From UMGS1696 sp963642885 (GTDB lineage Bacteria > Bacillota > Clostridia > Oscillospirales > CAG-272), in assembly GCA_963642885.1 (NCBI GenBank), contig CAVIJI010000007.1, positions 1 through 64,000 of the forward strand: 64,000 bases of DNA. The letters run 5' to 3'. Each line of letters opens with the position of its first letter. Position 1 is the stretch's first letter. Made by a program: the position numbers and the translations under genes. The notes under the pieces were generated by a model. That model searched no databases, was not told the origin of the DNA, and saw nothing but the letters and a program-made list of their open reading frames with translations. This document shows positions 1-9,084 of this stretch, piece by piece.

Positions 1-118
1 CACGCGGTTCCCTGCCCACGCCGCTGTCCTTGCTGATTTTCGTCGATTCGCGAAGGCAGGACGTAAGCAGCAGCGACACGGCGGCAAGTGCGAGAATTAT
101 TCTTCCGTATTTTTTCAT
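1..118 (-). CDS. Lipoprotein, N-terminal part only (cut by window edge)
   Basis: Only the first 39 codons are present; the gene runs off the left edge. The start shows a Lys-Lys n-region, a hydrophobic stretch and a lipobox ending LLTSC near residue 21, so the mature protein should be lipid-anchored outside the cell. I chose the ATG at 118 over the one at 124 because an AGGTG lies at 125-129, about five bases from the first and touching the second. The visible part does not show what it does. Confidence 0.6.
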   Translation of the reverse strand, partial: MKKYGRIILALAAVSLLLTSCLRESTKISKDSGVGREPR

Positions 119-300
119 TGTCATCACCTGATTATTCCGTTTACATTACAATAAACCATTATTATTTTATCACACAAGTATATTCGCTGTCAATGCTTTA
201 TGCGTCATCGGATGACCGAAACGGCCGAATCGCTCTTTAATATTCACCGCGTTTTAATCGATTATTAATGAGATTGGCGAAAGAATTCGATATGTCTTTA

Positions 301-329
301 TTGCAATCCGAATACGGATTTGCTATAAT
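301..329 (+). promoter_or_regulatory. glyA promoter with palindromic spacer
   Basis: TTGCAA at 301-306, a 17-base spacer, then TATAAT at 324-329. The spacer and the end of the -35 box contain a perfect inverted repeat (AATCCG at 305-310, CGGATT at 315-320, separated by AATA), placed where a repressor would block RNA polymerase. The operator role is inferred. Confidence 0.7.
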
Positions 330-373
330 AAATAATGAGATAAAATTCATATACGATTACGGAGGATAAATCC

Positions 374-1621
374 ATGTCAGTAAACGAATCTGTGGCTTTG
401 CTTAAAAAATACGATCCCGAAATAGGCGCGGTTGTCGAGGAAGAACTCGAACGTCAGCGCGGCGGGCTCGAGCTCATCGCGTCCGAAAATGTTGTATCGG
501 AAGCCGTTATGCTCGCAATGGGCAGCCCGCTTACGAATAAGTACGCCGAAGGATATCCGGCGAAAAGATATTACGGCGGCTGCTATGTCGTGGACAAAGC
601 GGAAAATATTGCCATAGAACGTGCGAAGAAACTGTTCGGAGCTGACCATGTGAACGTACAGCCTCACAGCGGTGCTCAGGCGAACATGGCCGTTTATTTC
701 GCTCTGCTTAATGTCGGCGATACCGTACTCGGCATGAGTCTGGCATGCGGCGGTCATCTGACCCACGGAAGCCCCGTCAACATGTCGGGAAAGAACTACA
801 ATTTCGTTCCCTACGGCGTGGACGAAAACGGAATACTCGACTATGACGAGCTCGAGAGACTTACTAAAGAGCACCATCCCAAGCTTATCGTCGCGGGTGC
901 GTCGGCTTATCCCCGTATAATCGATTTCGAACGCATAGGCAAAATAGCTCACGAGAACGGCGCGCTGTTCATGGTCGACATGGCTCACATCGCGGGACTT
1001 GTCGCAGCGGGACTTCATCCCTCTCCCGTTCCGTATGCTGATGTCGTAACAACCACCACACACAAGACTCTCCGCGGCCCGAGAGGCGGTATGATTATGT
1101 GCCGTGAGGAATACGCAAAGGCGATAGACAAGGCAATATTCCCCGGAACTCAGGGCGGTCCTCTTATGCACATCATCGCGGCAAAGGCCGTTTCCTTCGG
1201 CGAAGCTCTCACTCCCGAATTCAAGGTATATCAGCAGAAGATAATAAGCAATGCGAAAACTCTCGCGGACGGTCTCCTTGAGGAAGGCTTTAACCTCGTA
1301 TCCGGCGGAACCGACAACCACCTTATGCTGTGCGACCTCCGTCCGTTTGACGTTACAGGCAAGGAATTCGAGCACCGTCTCGACGAAGTGCTTATCACCG
1401 TAAACAAAAACGCCATTCCGAACGACCCCCAGTCTCCGTTCATTACAAGCGGAATAAGAATCGGCACGCCCGCCGTAACCAGCCGCGGTCTTGACGAAAA
1501 CGACATGAAGACGCTCGCTCATCTGATCGGACTTGCCGCACGTGATTTCGAGGGCAGTCACGACTACATAAAGGATGAGGTAAAAAAGATCTGCGCCGCT
1601 CATCCGATATACGTCGGCTGA
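374..1621 (+). CDS. glyA: Serine hydroxymethyltransferase
   Basis: A 415-residue fold-type I PLP enzyme that interconverts serine plus tetrahydrofolate and glycine plus methylene-tetrahydrofolate, the main supply of one-carbon units. The N-terminal LIASENVVS and YAEGYPAKRYYGG motifs and the PLP-binding lysine in TTTTHKTLRGPRGG (about residue 231) are characteristic, and the length is normal. GGAGG at 361-365 supports the ATG at 374. It has its own promoter, and its last few bases fall inside the first copy of a 40-bp direct repeat that follows the gene. Confidence 0.96.
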   Translation: MSVNESVALLKKYDPEIGAVVEEELERQRGGLELIASENVVSEAVMLAMGSPLTNKYAEGYPAKRYYGGCYVVDKAENIAIERAKKLFGADHVNVQPHSGAQANMAVYFALLNVGDTVLGMSLACGGHLTHGSPVNMSGKNYNFVPYGVDENGILDYDELERLTKEHHPKLIVAGASAYPRIIDFERIGKIAHENGALFMVDMAHIAGLVAAGLHPSPVPYADVVTTTTHKTLRGPRGGMIMCREEYAKAIDKAIFPGTQGGPLMHIIAAKAVSFGEALTPEFKVYQQKIISNAKTLADGLLEEGFNLVSGGTDNHLMLCDLRPFDVTGKEFEHRLDEVLITVNKNAIPNDPQSPFITSGIRIGTPAVTSRGLDENDMKTLAHLIGLAARDFEGSHDYIKDEVKKICAAHPIYVG

Positions 1622-1785
1622 TATACTTCGGTCGGACAACAGAGAATACCGCAGCCTCCCCGAGAATGCATCGTGTGGCGATGCATTCTCCGAAGCGATA
1701 CATCCCACTCCCCGAGTTACGTTTTACATTGCAGTGGGTGTAGCATCGGCTGATATACTTCGGTCGGACAACAGAGAATACCGCA
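1614..1785. repeat. Pair of 40-bp direct repeats flanking a hairpin
   Basis: The same 40 bases occur at 1614-1653 and 1746-1785, 132 bases apart. The first copy includes the last bases and stop codon of glyA; the second reproduces them. Between them lies a perfect 12-bp inverted repeat (1662-1673 and 1679-1690, five-base loop) and a weaker one built on CCCACT (1704-1709) and AGTGGG (1733-1738). No T-run follows, so it is not a standard terminator. It may be a short palindromic element or a partly eroded tandem duplication. Confidence 0.7.
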
Positions 1786-1832
1786 AACCATAAACAGCAC
1801 CGCAAAAATCATTCATGGAGGATTAACTTTAT

Positions 1833-2090
1833 ATGAAAAACGAGATGGACAAGACCATAACCTTTTCTATTCGCGAGGAAGAACGCGACAGAGAAAGAAA
1901 AATGCTCCTCCGTACCGTATATGACGCACTCAGTGAAAAAGGCTACAACCCCATAAATCAGCTTGTAGGCTATGTACTTACGGAGGACCCCACATACATC
2001 ACAAACTACAAAAACGCAAGAGGACTCATTCGTCGAATCGACAGAGACGAGCTTATGGCGGCTCTGCTTAAGGAGTACCTCGGACTTTGA
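1833..2090 (+). CDS. ireB: IreB family regulatory phosphoprotein (UPF0297)
   Basis: An 85-residue soluble protein covering the full family length, with the hallmark stretches YDALSEKGYNPINQLVGY and DPTYITNYKNAR. In Enterococcus, IreB is phosphorylated by the PASTA kinase IreK and tunes cell-wall stress and cephalosporin tolerance; members elsewhere (YrzL type) are less studied. In many Firmicutes it sits next to alaS and yqgF, which are not seen here. GGAGG precedes the ATG by about ten bases. Its stop overlaps the TTG start of the next gene, so the two are probably translationally coupled. Confidence 0.88.
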   Translation: MKNEMDKTITFSIREEERDRERKMLLRTVYDALSEKGYNPINQLVGYVLTEDPTYITNYKNARGLIRRIDRDELMAALLKEYLGL

Positions 2091-3160
2091 GTACTCTTCC
2101 GACATCAAAGCTCTCTCCGCGTCTTCCCGATGTAACGAAAATAGCGTTCGGCTCGCTTACGGTATCAAAAATGCAGGCAAATCTGCCGCCGAGTGAAGCA
2201 TCGGATGTAATAGCTTATGCCTTCGATTGCGGTATAAATCTGATCGACACGGCGCAGTATTACGAAAACTACGACCTGATACGTGCGGGGCTGAAGAAGT
2301 GTTCCCACCCCGAAAGCGTTCTCGTCTCCACGAAAACCTATGCTTATTCGCGCTCTCTCGCCGTTGATGCGGTTGAGGAGGCAAGGCGCGAGCTTGACCG
2401 TGATGTTATAGACATATTCATGCTTCACGAGCAGGAAAGCTACGACACGCTGCGCGGACATATGGAAGCGCTCGAGTACCTTCTCGAATGCAGGGAAAAA
2501 GGTATAATACGTGCCGTGGGTGCGTCGACTCATCATGTGGCTCTCGTGTACGGCATACTGAAGCTCTACGAAAAAGACGGCATCGGGCTCGATATCTGTC
2601 ACCCGCTCTACAACAAAGAAGGAATCGGTATAGCGGACGGTACGGAAAGCGATATGGCATCTGCTCTCGGCAGGCTGAAGGAAGCGGGCGTCGGTATTTA
2701 CGCAATGAAGGCATTGGGAGGCGGTCACCTCTCGGGCTGTGCCGAGGAAGCGCTTCGTTTTGTCCTCTCACGTGATTTTATCGATGCGGCGGCAATCGGA
2801 ATGCAGTCGCGCGAGGAGGTCGACGCCAATATCGACTACCTTCTGCACGGCTCGTTCTCCGACGACGACAGGCTTAAGCTGTCCTCGAAGCACCGTTCTC
2901 TGCATGTCGAGGACTATTGCGAGGGTTGCGGCTCATGCGTAAAAAGATGCGCATCGGGTGCGCTTTCGCTTGTTCCCGTGCCTCACGGCGAGGATGACGG
3001 CGGAGAGGGAGTTTCCTTCACCGATGAGTTTCTTTCGGAAAACAACGTAAGCATCGGAGATAAGGTACAAAAAATGCGTGCTTTTCCGGATGACTCAAGG
3101 TGCGTCAGATGCGGATACTGTACAAAGGTATGTCCCGTATTCGCACTGAAAATTTATTGA
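2087..3160 (+). CDS. Aldo/keto reductase with C-terminal 2x[4Fe-4S] ferredoxin domain
   Basis: A 357-residue predicted oxidoreductase of the COG1453 type. The first 260 residues form an AKR barrel: FGSLTVSK near the start, the catalytic Asp and Tyr in NLIDTAQYYENY, the Lys in LVSTKTYA and the His in FMLHEQ. The C-terminus has two cysteine sets, CEGCGSCVKRC and CVRCGYCTKVC, that should hold 4Fe-4S clusters, so electrons probably move between the clusters and a bound nicotinamide. The substrate is unknown. The TTG start at 2087 overlaps the preceding stop and has AAGGAG at 2070-2075; starting later would remove the conserved N-terminal strand. Confidence 0.85.
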   Translation: MSTLPTSKLSPRLPDVTKIAFGSLTVSKMQANLPPSEASDVIAYAFDCGINLIDTAQYYENYDLIRAGLKKCSHPESVLVSTKTYAYSRSLAVDAVEEARRELDRDVIDIFMLHEQESYDTLRGHMEALEYLLECREKGIIRAVGASTHHVALVYGILKLYEKDGIGLDICHPLYNKEGIGIADGTESDMASALGRLKEAGVGIYAMKALGGGHLSGCAEEALRFVLSRDFIDAAAIGMQSREEVDANIDYLLHGSFSDDDRLKLSSKHRSLHVEDYCEGCGSCVKRCASGALSLVPVPHGEDDGGEGVSFTDEFLSENNVSIGDKVQKMRAFPDDSRCVRCGYCTKVCPVFALKIY

Positions 3161-3173
3161 ACAGGTAATATAA

Positions 3174-4127
3174 ATGCAAGTTTACTCAAGTAATATACCG
3201 TCAGAGCTCTTCGCCGAGCGAAAAAACACGAGTGTGATTCTCGGATTTTTCGACGGAGTACACCGCGGGCACATGACGCTTATCGACGAGGCGAAGAGAG
3301 ACGGCTTTTATACGATTGTCAGAATGTTTTCGTCCCTGCCGAAGGCCGATATTCTTCTCACGACAACAGAGGAAAAGCTCGCTCTTCTCGACGAGGTCGG
3401 AGTGGATGCCGTGATTCTCGACAGCTTCGACTCAATGCGCGGCATGGACGGCAAAGCGTTCTTTGACAGTTGTGTAGTACCGCTGCATCCCTCACGTGTC
3501 GTATGCGGATACAATTACAGATTCGGCAAAAACGCGGCGTGGACAACCGACGAGCTGAAAAAATTCTGCTCGGAAAACGGCGTGTCATGCTCGGTAATGG
3601 ACGAATACAGGTATAACGGGATGACGGTATCCTCACGCGCGATACGCGGACTCATCTCGGAAGGAAGGATGGTCGAAGCGAACGCTCTGCTCGGACGGAT
3701 GTATTCCGTAACCGATACCGTACATCACGGAAAACAGCTCGGCAGGACAATAGGCTTCCCCACAGTCAATCAGCGTCCCGTACGCCATAAGGCTCTTCCG
3801 AGGGAGGGTATATACAGCTCGATCAGCCGTTTCACTCTTGACGGAATCGTACATTCTCACGCGGGTGTATGCAACATAGGCTACCGTCCAACGGTCAATA
3901 CTGACGAAAACGACATAACGCTGGAAACATACATCATAGGCTTCACGGGCGACCTTTACTCCGCTCCCGTAACCACGTATTTCGGCGAGAGACTGCGCGG
4001 TGAAATACGGTTTCCGTCGGTTGACGCACTGCGTGAGCAAATCGCGTCCGATTCGGCGCGTGCCGAGGAAAGCATAAGGAAATACGCTCCGTGCTATGGC
4101 ATGGATGTATCTTATAAATCTCTATGA
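3174..4127 (+). CDS. ribF: Bifunctional riboflavin kinase / FAD synthetase
   Basis: A 317-residue enzyme that converts riboflavin to FMN and then FAD. The N-terminal nucleotidyltransferase half carries GFFDGVHRGH (residues 24-33) and VVCGYNYRFGKNA. The C-terminal kinase half carries GRTIGFPTVNQ (about residue 193), CNIGYRPT and an ETYIIGF strand. Length is typical. It lies 13 bases after the ferredoxin-AKR gene and overlaps the next gene by four bases, so it is likely part of one operon with them. It is not adjacent to the FMN-riboswitch gene ribU at 26513, which would feed it riboflavin. Confidence 0.93.
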   Translation: MQVYSSNIPSELFAERKNTSVILGFFDGVHRGHMTLIDEAKRDGFYTIVRMFSSLPKADILLTTTEEKLALLDEVGVDAVILDSFDSMRGMDGKAFFDSCVVPLHPSRVVCGYNYRFGKNAAWTTDELKKFCSENGVSCSVMDEYRYNGMTVSSRAIRGLISEGRMVEANALLGRMYSVTDTVHHGKQLGRTIGFPTVNQRPVRHKALPREGIYSSISRFTLDGIVHSHAGVCNIGYRPTVNTDENDITLETYIIGFTGDLYSAPVTTYFGERLRGEIRFPSVDALREQIASDSARAEESIRKYAPCYGMDVSYKSL

Positions 4128-5476
4128 ACAAATACAAAAAAAATATTATGCGCTTCTGCTCCCTTATCATGGTCGTGCTCATGCTTCTGTCGCTGCCAGC
4201 GGTTTACGCCGACGACACATCGGATGCATACGCCGCCCCGGAAATAGAGTACGCGGAAGCCGCATATCTGTACAACTTCGAAAACGACTGTGTACTTCTC
4301 GACTATAATTCGTCGGCGAAGGTTTACCCCGCCTCTACCGTGAAAATCATGACCGCCATTGTGGCGTTTGATGTGTTCGGCGACGATCTCGACCGTGAAA
4401 TTACCGTAACCCTGTCAATGCTCGACGAAGTCAGCGGCAACAAAATCGGCTTTCAGGCAGGTGAGGTCATCACCGTCCGTCAGGCGCTGTCGTGTATGCT
4501 TGTCAATTCCGCGAACGATGCCGCGATAATACTCGCGCACGCCGCCGCGGGAAGCACCGATGAATTCGTCTCGCTGATGAACCAAAAGGCATCAGAAATC
4601 GGCGCGTACGATACGTACTACACAAATCCCACGGGCATGCACAACGATGCCATGGTAACCACCGCAAAGGATACGGCCGTCATATCGAAATACGCCTACT
4701 CCGTTCCGGGGCTTATCGACATGACCTCGATTTCGAAATATGTGATGTCGGAAACGAATCTCAGCGACTACCGCAACATATATAACAGAAATTCTCTCCT
4801 GTCGAACTACTATAGCGCAGGTTACTACTACACGGGAACTCTCGGTCTCAACGCGGGCGCCACGACTCAGGGCGGATATTCGATTTCCGCAATAGCGGAG
4901 GACGCCGAAAACGGGCTCACATATCTTGCCGTTGTTCTCGGTGCCGACGAGAACGACGACGGTATTTACAGCTACATAAACGCCGTCAATATGTTCGACT
5001 GGGCTTTTACCGCCTACGGATACAGAACGGTTTTGTCCGCGGATAAAATGGTATGCGAGCTGCCCGTAAACCTTTCGTCGACTCTCGATTACGTTACACT
5101 CGTACCATCGGAGAATATTACGGTATATCTTCCGATGAGCATAAATCTCGATGAGGAAATACGCTGCAGCTATAATACATACGAGGATTCACTCGATGCT
5201 CCCGTGACGGGCGGGCAGGAGGTCGGAAGCATAACCGTGCTTTACGGAGACACCATCCTCGGCTCGTGCTCTCTCATTACAACCTCAAGCGTAACGAGAA
5301 GCGAGTTCCTGTATTTTCTCGCGAGAGTTAAGAATTTCACCGACAGCAGACTGTTCCGCGGAACAATCGCGGGAATAGTTTTCTTCTCGATAGCGTATGT
5401 GCTGATAACGGCCGCCGTGCGCGAAAAAAAGCTGCGCCGCAGCTACAAAAGCTATAAGAGCTACAAAAAAAGATGA
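4124..5476 (+). CDS. S11-family D-alanyl-D-alanine carboxypeptidase-like protein, degenerate third motif
   Basis: A 450-residue exported penicillin-binding-like protein. It has a signal peptide (1-30), the catalytic STVK tetrad (71-74) and the SAN triad (129-131), expected to trim peptidoglycan stem peptides. The third family motif, normally KTG, reads NAG (243-245) inside an otherwise well-aligned segment, so activity is doubtful. After a beta-rich region comes a membrane helix near 418-436 and a basic tail with repeated SYK units, which anchors the C-terminus. It overlaps ribF by four bases (ATGA). A strong terminator follows. Confidence 0.85.
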   Translation: MNKYKKNIMRFCSLIMVVLMLLSLPAVYADDTSDAYAAPEIEYAEAAYLYNFENDCVLLDYNSSAKVYPASTVKIMTAIVAFDVFGDDLDREITVTLSMLDEVSGNKIGFQAGEVITVRQALSCMLVNSANDAAIILAHAAAGSTDEFVSLMNQKASEIGAYDTYYTNPTGMHNDAMVTTAKDTAVISKYAYSVPGLIDMTSISKYVMSETNLSDYRNIYNRNSLLSNYYSAGYYYTGTLGLNAGATTQGGYSISAIAEDAENGLTYLAVVLGADENDDGIYSYINAVNMFDWAFTAYGYRTVLSADKMVCELPVNLSSTLDYVTLVPSENITVYLPMSINLDEEIRCSYNTYEDSLDAPVTGGQEVGSITVLYGDTILGSCSLITTSSVTRSEFLYFLARVKNFTDSRLFRGTIAGIVFFSIAYVLITAAVREKKLRRSYKSYKSYKKR

Positions 5477-5486
5477 AATCGCGCCT

Positions 5487-5527
5487 TTCGGACGACTCCC
5501 AAGTGTCCTCAAGGCGTTTTTTCGTTT
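5487..5527 (+). terminator. Rho-independent terminator after the DD-peptidase gene
   Basis: CGCCTT and AAGGCG close an outer stem around an inner GGAC/GTCC stem with one bulge, followed by six T. It ends the operon that includes ribF. Confidence 0.8.
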
Positions 5528-5567
5528 TTCACATATAAGTGTTTTATTAACATTTTCCCGTATTTTA

Positions 5568-5596
5568 TTGACTTTGCTTGTGTTAAATGCTATACT
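5568..5596 (+). promoter_or_regulatory. Promoter of first solute-binding lipoprotein
   Basis: TTGACT at 5568-5573, 17-base spacer, TATACT at 5591-5596. The bases before the -10 box (TTAAATGC) closely match those of the promoters at 7250 and 8985. Confidence 0.75.
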
Positions 5597-5671
5597 TCAC
5601 GTAAGCTTACACGACCGTTTTTGTATAACTAATAAATAGTTATAATTCGAATAAAGCAAAGGAGAAATACG

Positions 5672-7144
5672 ATGAAAAAAACACGAACGCTTGCACTCAT
5701 CCTCGCGGCATTACTCACACTGTCCTCACTTGTATCCTGCTCGAACACCGAAACGAACGGTGACACGACAACCGAAGCGAATTCCGCGACCGAAACAGCG
5801 GCATCAGCCGAAGATACGACGGCAGAGACCGAGACGGAGAAAACGCAAATAGACGACGGACTCGGCAATCCCGATTTCGGCGGCTATACCTTCCGTATCG
5901 TATCGTGTATGTTCGGCGGCGACTACGGCGCAAACCGCGTCATGTACTCCGAGCTCACGGGCAACCCGGTAAGTGATGCTCTATACGAATCGATGATGTA
6001 CATCGAAGACCGCTTCAATGTAAAATACGAGTCAATCGAGATTTACGACGGCGCCGACGTCGGAGCCGCCATCACCGAGTGCGTAAGCGCGGGTGACGAC
6101 GCATACGATATCTCGATAAACCATGACCGCACCACAATCGGCAACGTTAAGACGGGCTGTTACCGCAATCTCATGAGTGTGGAGCAGTTTGATTTCGAGC
6201 GGCCGTGGTGGCCCGACACCGTAGAGTCACTCTCAATCGGAAACAGGCTTTTCGCCGCCTCGAACTATCTCTCGTATCTCGGTCTGCACTGGACAAGAGG
6301 CGTGATCATCAACAAGGATTACGCCGAGTCGATTGATATGGAAATCCCCTATGATCTCGTACGCGAGGGCAAATGGACGACAGACGCGCTTCTCGAGAGA
6401 ACCTCGGGCGTGTCGCAGGATCTTGACGGCAACGGAGAATATACTACCGACGACAAACTCGCGTTTGTCACGGGTACACAGACATCCTACTGTATGCAGG
6501 AATCGCAGGATATTCCCATTTATCGTCACGACTCGGACGGCAACCTTTACCTTGACATAGATCAGGAAAAAATCGATACTTTTGTTCAGAAGTGGAGAAG
6601 TCTGATTCAATCGAACGATTTTTACAAGAACGACAATGCCGAAACCGTATTCGCAGAGGGCCATGCACTTTTCAACTACGCCGATATAGGCAACGCTTAC
6701 GACAATTACCGCAACACCGATATTCGTTACGGCTTCCTGCCGACGCCTAAATTCGACGAATACCAGGAGAACTATATAAACTGCTGTACCGACCTTCTGT
6801 GGGGCATTCCTCAGACCGTATCCACGGGCGAGCAGCTTGATACGGTCGGAACACTCTGCGAGGCCATCAGCTGCTACAACTATCAGAACGTTCTTCCGGT
6901 TTACTTTGAAGCCGCTATGAAGGCGCGTGCAGCCGATTCCGCCGATGACGCCGAAATGCTTCAGCTTATTGCCGATACACGTACAATAGCATTCTCATTC
7001 ACATACAACCTTCAGATGAACAACATACTGTCCGACCTCGGCTCGTCTAACAAGGAGGTTGCGTCGTATATCAAAGGTCAAAGCAAGGTAACGTCGAAAA
7101 TGCTCGATAATCTCCTCACTACGATGGCTACCATAGACGACTGA
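5672..7144 (+). CDS. Extracellular solute-binding-type lipoprotein, paralogue 1
   Basis: A 490-residue predicted lipoprotein: signal peptide, lipid-anchor Cys23, then a Thr/Glu/Ala-rich linker to about residue 55 and a globular domain. Fold clues fit family-1 (sugar-type) binding proteins: an early FGGYTFRIVS strand, VREGKWTTDALLE, and LPTPKFDEYQENY. A DLDGNGEYTTDD loop looks like an EF-hand calcium site, and DSDGNLYLD may be another acidic loop. No permease or ATPase is adjacent, so the sugar and transporter are unknown. It is closest to the next gene, sharing GDYGANRxMYSELTGNPV. AAGGAG precedes the ATG at 5672. No clear terminator follows it. Confidence 0.75.
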   Translation: MKKTRTLALILAALLTLSSLVSCSNTETNGDTTTEANSATETAASAEDTTAETETEKTQIDDGLGNPDFGGYTFRIVSCMFGGDYGANRVMYSELTGNPVSDALYESMMYIEDRFNVKYESIEIYDGADVGAAITECVSAGDDAYDISINHDRTTIGNVKTGCYRNLMSVEQFDFERPWWPDTVESLSIGNRLFAASNYLSYLGLHWTRGVIINKDYAESIDMEIPYDLVREGKWTTDALLERTSGVSQDLDGNGEYTTDDKLAFVTGTQTSYCMQESQDIPIYRHDSDGNLYLDIDQEKIDTFVQKWRSLIQSNDFYKNDNAETVFAEGHALFNYADIGNAYDNYRNTDIRYGFLPTPKFDEYQENYINCCTDLLWGIPQTVSTGEQLDTVGTLCEAISCYNYQNVLPVYFEAAMKARAADSADDAEMLQLIADTRTIAFSFTYNLQMNNILSDLGSSNKEVASYIKGQSKVTSKMLDNLLTTMATIDD

Positions 7145-7249
7145 CGCTGTTTAATGCTTCTGCATATGAGAATTGTTACCGTATTCTGATTGTATTAATG
7201 TACTTATGTTATATATTACGTTAATTCCGTGTAAAATTCGTGTTTTCGC

Positions 7250-7278
7250 TTGACTTTTTCCGACATTAATGTTATTCT
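7250..7278 (+). promoter_or_regulatory. Promoter of second solute-binding lipoprotein
   Basis: TTGACT at 7250-7255, 17-base spacer ending TTAATGT, TATTCT at 7273-7278. Same pattern as the promoters at 5568 and 8985. Confidence 0.7.
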
Positions 7279-7368
7279 AATACGTGCGTTTCGGATTGTG
7301 AGTGATTATCGTTTCAGGTAATCGTCACGCATCCGTACAAATTACACCACATTCAAGGAGTAACAATA

Positions 7369-8847
7369 ATGAAGAAATCAACAAGAACTCTTTCTCTTGT
7401 TCTTGCGGCAATGCTCGCTTTGTCTTCCTTCGTATCCTGCTCTGACAGCGGAACAAACGAAGAAACAACAGCCGACACAGTCGAAACAGCGGCATCCGCC
7501 GAGGAAACCGTGGCTGAGACGGAGCCCGAGGAAACACAGATTGATGACGGTCTCGGCAATCCCGATTTCGGCGGCTATACATTCCGTGTCGCATCATGCA
7601 TGTTCGGCGGCGACTACGGTGCAAACCGTATGATGTATTCCGAGCTCACGGGCAACCCGGTAAACGACGCTCTTTACGAATCCAAGACCTACATCGAAGA
7701 CCGTTTCAATGTAAAGTACGAATCCATCGAATTCAGTGACGGAAACGAACTCGGAACATCACTGCAGGGTGCCGTAAATGCGGGAGACAACGCATACGAC
7801 ATCACAATCAACCACGACCTGACCACATTCACCGGTGTTAAGGCAGGATATTACCTCAACATGAAGGATATCGAACAGTTCAACTTCGACCAGCCCTGGT
7901 GGCCCGCAAACGCCGTTAACGCTCTTTCGGTCGGCGGCAAGCTTTATGCTACATCCAGCTATCTCACATACCTCGGTCTGCACTGGACAAGAGCCATTAT
8001 GGTAAACAAGGATTATGCCGAATCCATCGGTGCCGATATTCCCTACGACCTCGTACGTGAAGGCAAATGGACAACCGACGCTCTTCTCGAAAGAGTTATA
8101 GGTTTGTCTCAGGACCTCAACGGTGACGGCGTATACGATCCCGACAACGACAGAATCTCGTTCGTTACAGGCTGCGAAACCTTCTACTGCCTGCAGGAAT
8201 CACAGAATATTCAGGTATATAAGCACGATTCCGACGGCAACCTCTACCTTGACCTCGACCAGGACAAGATCGACACATACGTTCAGAAGTGGAGATCCCT
8301 CATTCAGTCCGATGACTACTACATGACACCCGGCATAGGCTTCGGTGAAACCGTATTCGTTAACGGCAAGAACCTTTACTGCTTCGGCCAGATCGGCGAC
8401 GCGTATGATATTTACCGTGACACCGATATGCGTTACGGCTTCCTTCCCTCACCCAAGTTTGACGAATACCAGGAAGGCTACATCAACTGCTGTACAGACC
8501 TTCCGTGGGGCATTCCTATGACAGTACCTCAGGGCGACCAGCTCACAACAGTCGCAACACTCTGCGAGGCTATCAGCTGCTACAACTATCAGAACGTACT
8601 TCCCGCTTACTACGATGTAGCAATGAAGTCACGTACCGCCGACTCCTCTGATGACGCCGAAATGCTTCAGCTCATCGCCGACACACGTACAATGTCAACG
8701 GCACAGTGCTACAGCCTTACATTCAACAATATTCTCGGCCAACTCGGCGACTCCAACAAGGAAGTTGCTTCCTACATCAAGTCCAACGAAAAGGTTGCGA
8801 CAAAGATGCTCGATAAGTTCCTCAACACATTCTCCGAGCTTAACTGA
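7369..8847 (+). CDS. Extracellular solute-binding-type lipoprotein, paralogue 2
   Basis: A 492-residue lipoprotein (lipid Cys24) and near-duplicate of the gene before it: the same NPDFGGYTFRV start to the globular domain, YLGLHWTRA, LVREGKWTTDALLE, the EF-hand-like DLNGDGVYDPDND and the SDDAEMLQLIADTRT segment near the end. The acidic Thr/Glu linker is poorly conserved while the globular part is well conserved, as expected when function lies in the ligand-binding domain. Most differences are scattered substitutions, which argues for an old duplication under selection rather than a recent copy. The ligand is unknown. Confidence 0.75.
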   Translation: MKKSTRTLSLVLAAMLALSSFVSCSDSGTNEETTADTVETAASAEETVAETEPEETQIDDGLGNPDFGGYTFRVASCMFGGDYGANRMMYSELTGNPVNDALYESKTYIEDRFNVKYESIEFSDGNELGTSLQGAVNAGDNAYDITINHDLTTFTGVKAGYYLNMKDIEQFNFDQPWWPANAVNALSVGGKLYATSSYLTYLGLHWTRAIMVNKDYAESIGADIPYDLVREGKWTTDALLERVIGLSQDLNGDGVYDPDNDRISFVTGCETFYCLQESQNIQVYKHDSDGNLYLDLDQDKIDTYVQKWRSLIQSDDYYMTPGIGFGETVFVNGKNLYCFGQIGDAYDIYRDTDMRYGFLPSPKFDEYQEGYINCCTDLPWGIPMTVPQGDQLTTVATLCEAISCYNYQNVLPAYYDVAMKSRTADSSDDAEMLQLIADTRTMSTAQCYSLTFNNILGQLGDSNKEVASYIKSNEKVATKMLDKFLNTFSELN

Positions 8848-8874
8848 CACCGACGATTTTAAAATCCATCCCGA

Positions 8875-8902
8875 AAAGAGAGAGCATATGCTCTCTCTTT
8901 TT
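8875..8902 (+). terminator. Terminator after paralogue 2
   Basis: A perfect ten-base palindromic stem (8878-8887 with 8888-8897, centred on CATATG) followed by five T. Confidence 0.85.
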
Positions 8903-8984
8903 CAGTTCGCATTACTTATAACAAAGTTAACGACCGTACACGTAAAAACAAATTGTAACTAATGTAAATTCCGATGTACCCGTA

Positions 8985-9013
8985 TTGACTTTTCATGTCT
9001 TTAATGCTATACT
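8985..9013 (+). promoter_or_regulatory. Promoter of third solute-binding lipoprotein
   Basis: TTGACT at 8985-8990, 17-base spacer ending TTAATGC, TATACT at 9008-9013. Confidence 0.75.
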
Positions 9014-9084
9014 GAAAGGTATCAAAGGGTTCGTATCACATGGTTATTAAATAGTTTTTGTTCACAAAACAAAGGAGAATTAAC

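Noticed and set aside
1662..1690. glyA terminator
   Set aside because: The hairpin is perfect but no T-run follows; it fits a repeat element better.
377..1708. 443-residue minus-strand reading frame over glyA
   Set aside because: It is antisense to a clear serine hydroxymethyltransferase, has no ribosome site and no recognisable domain.
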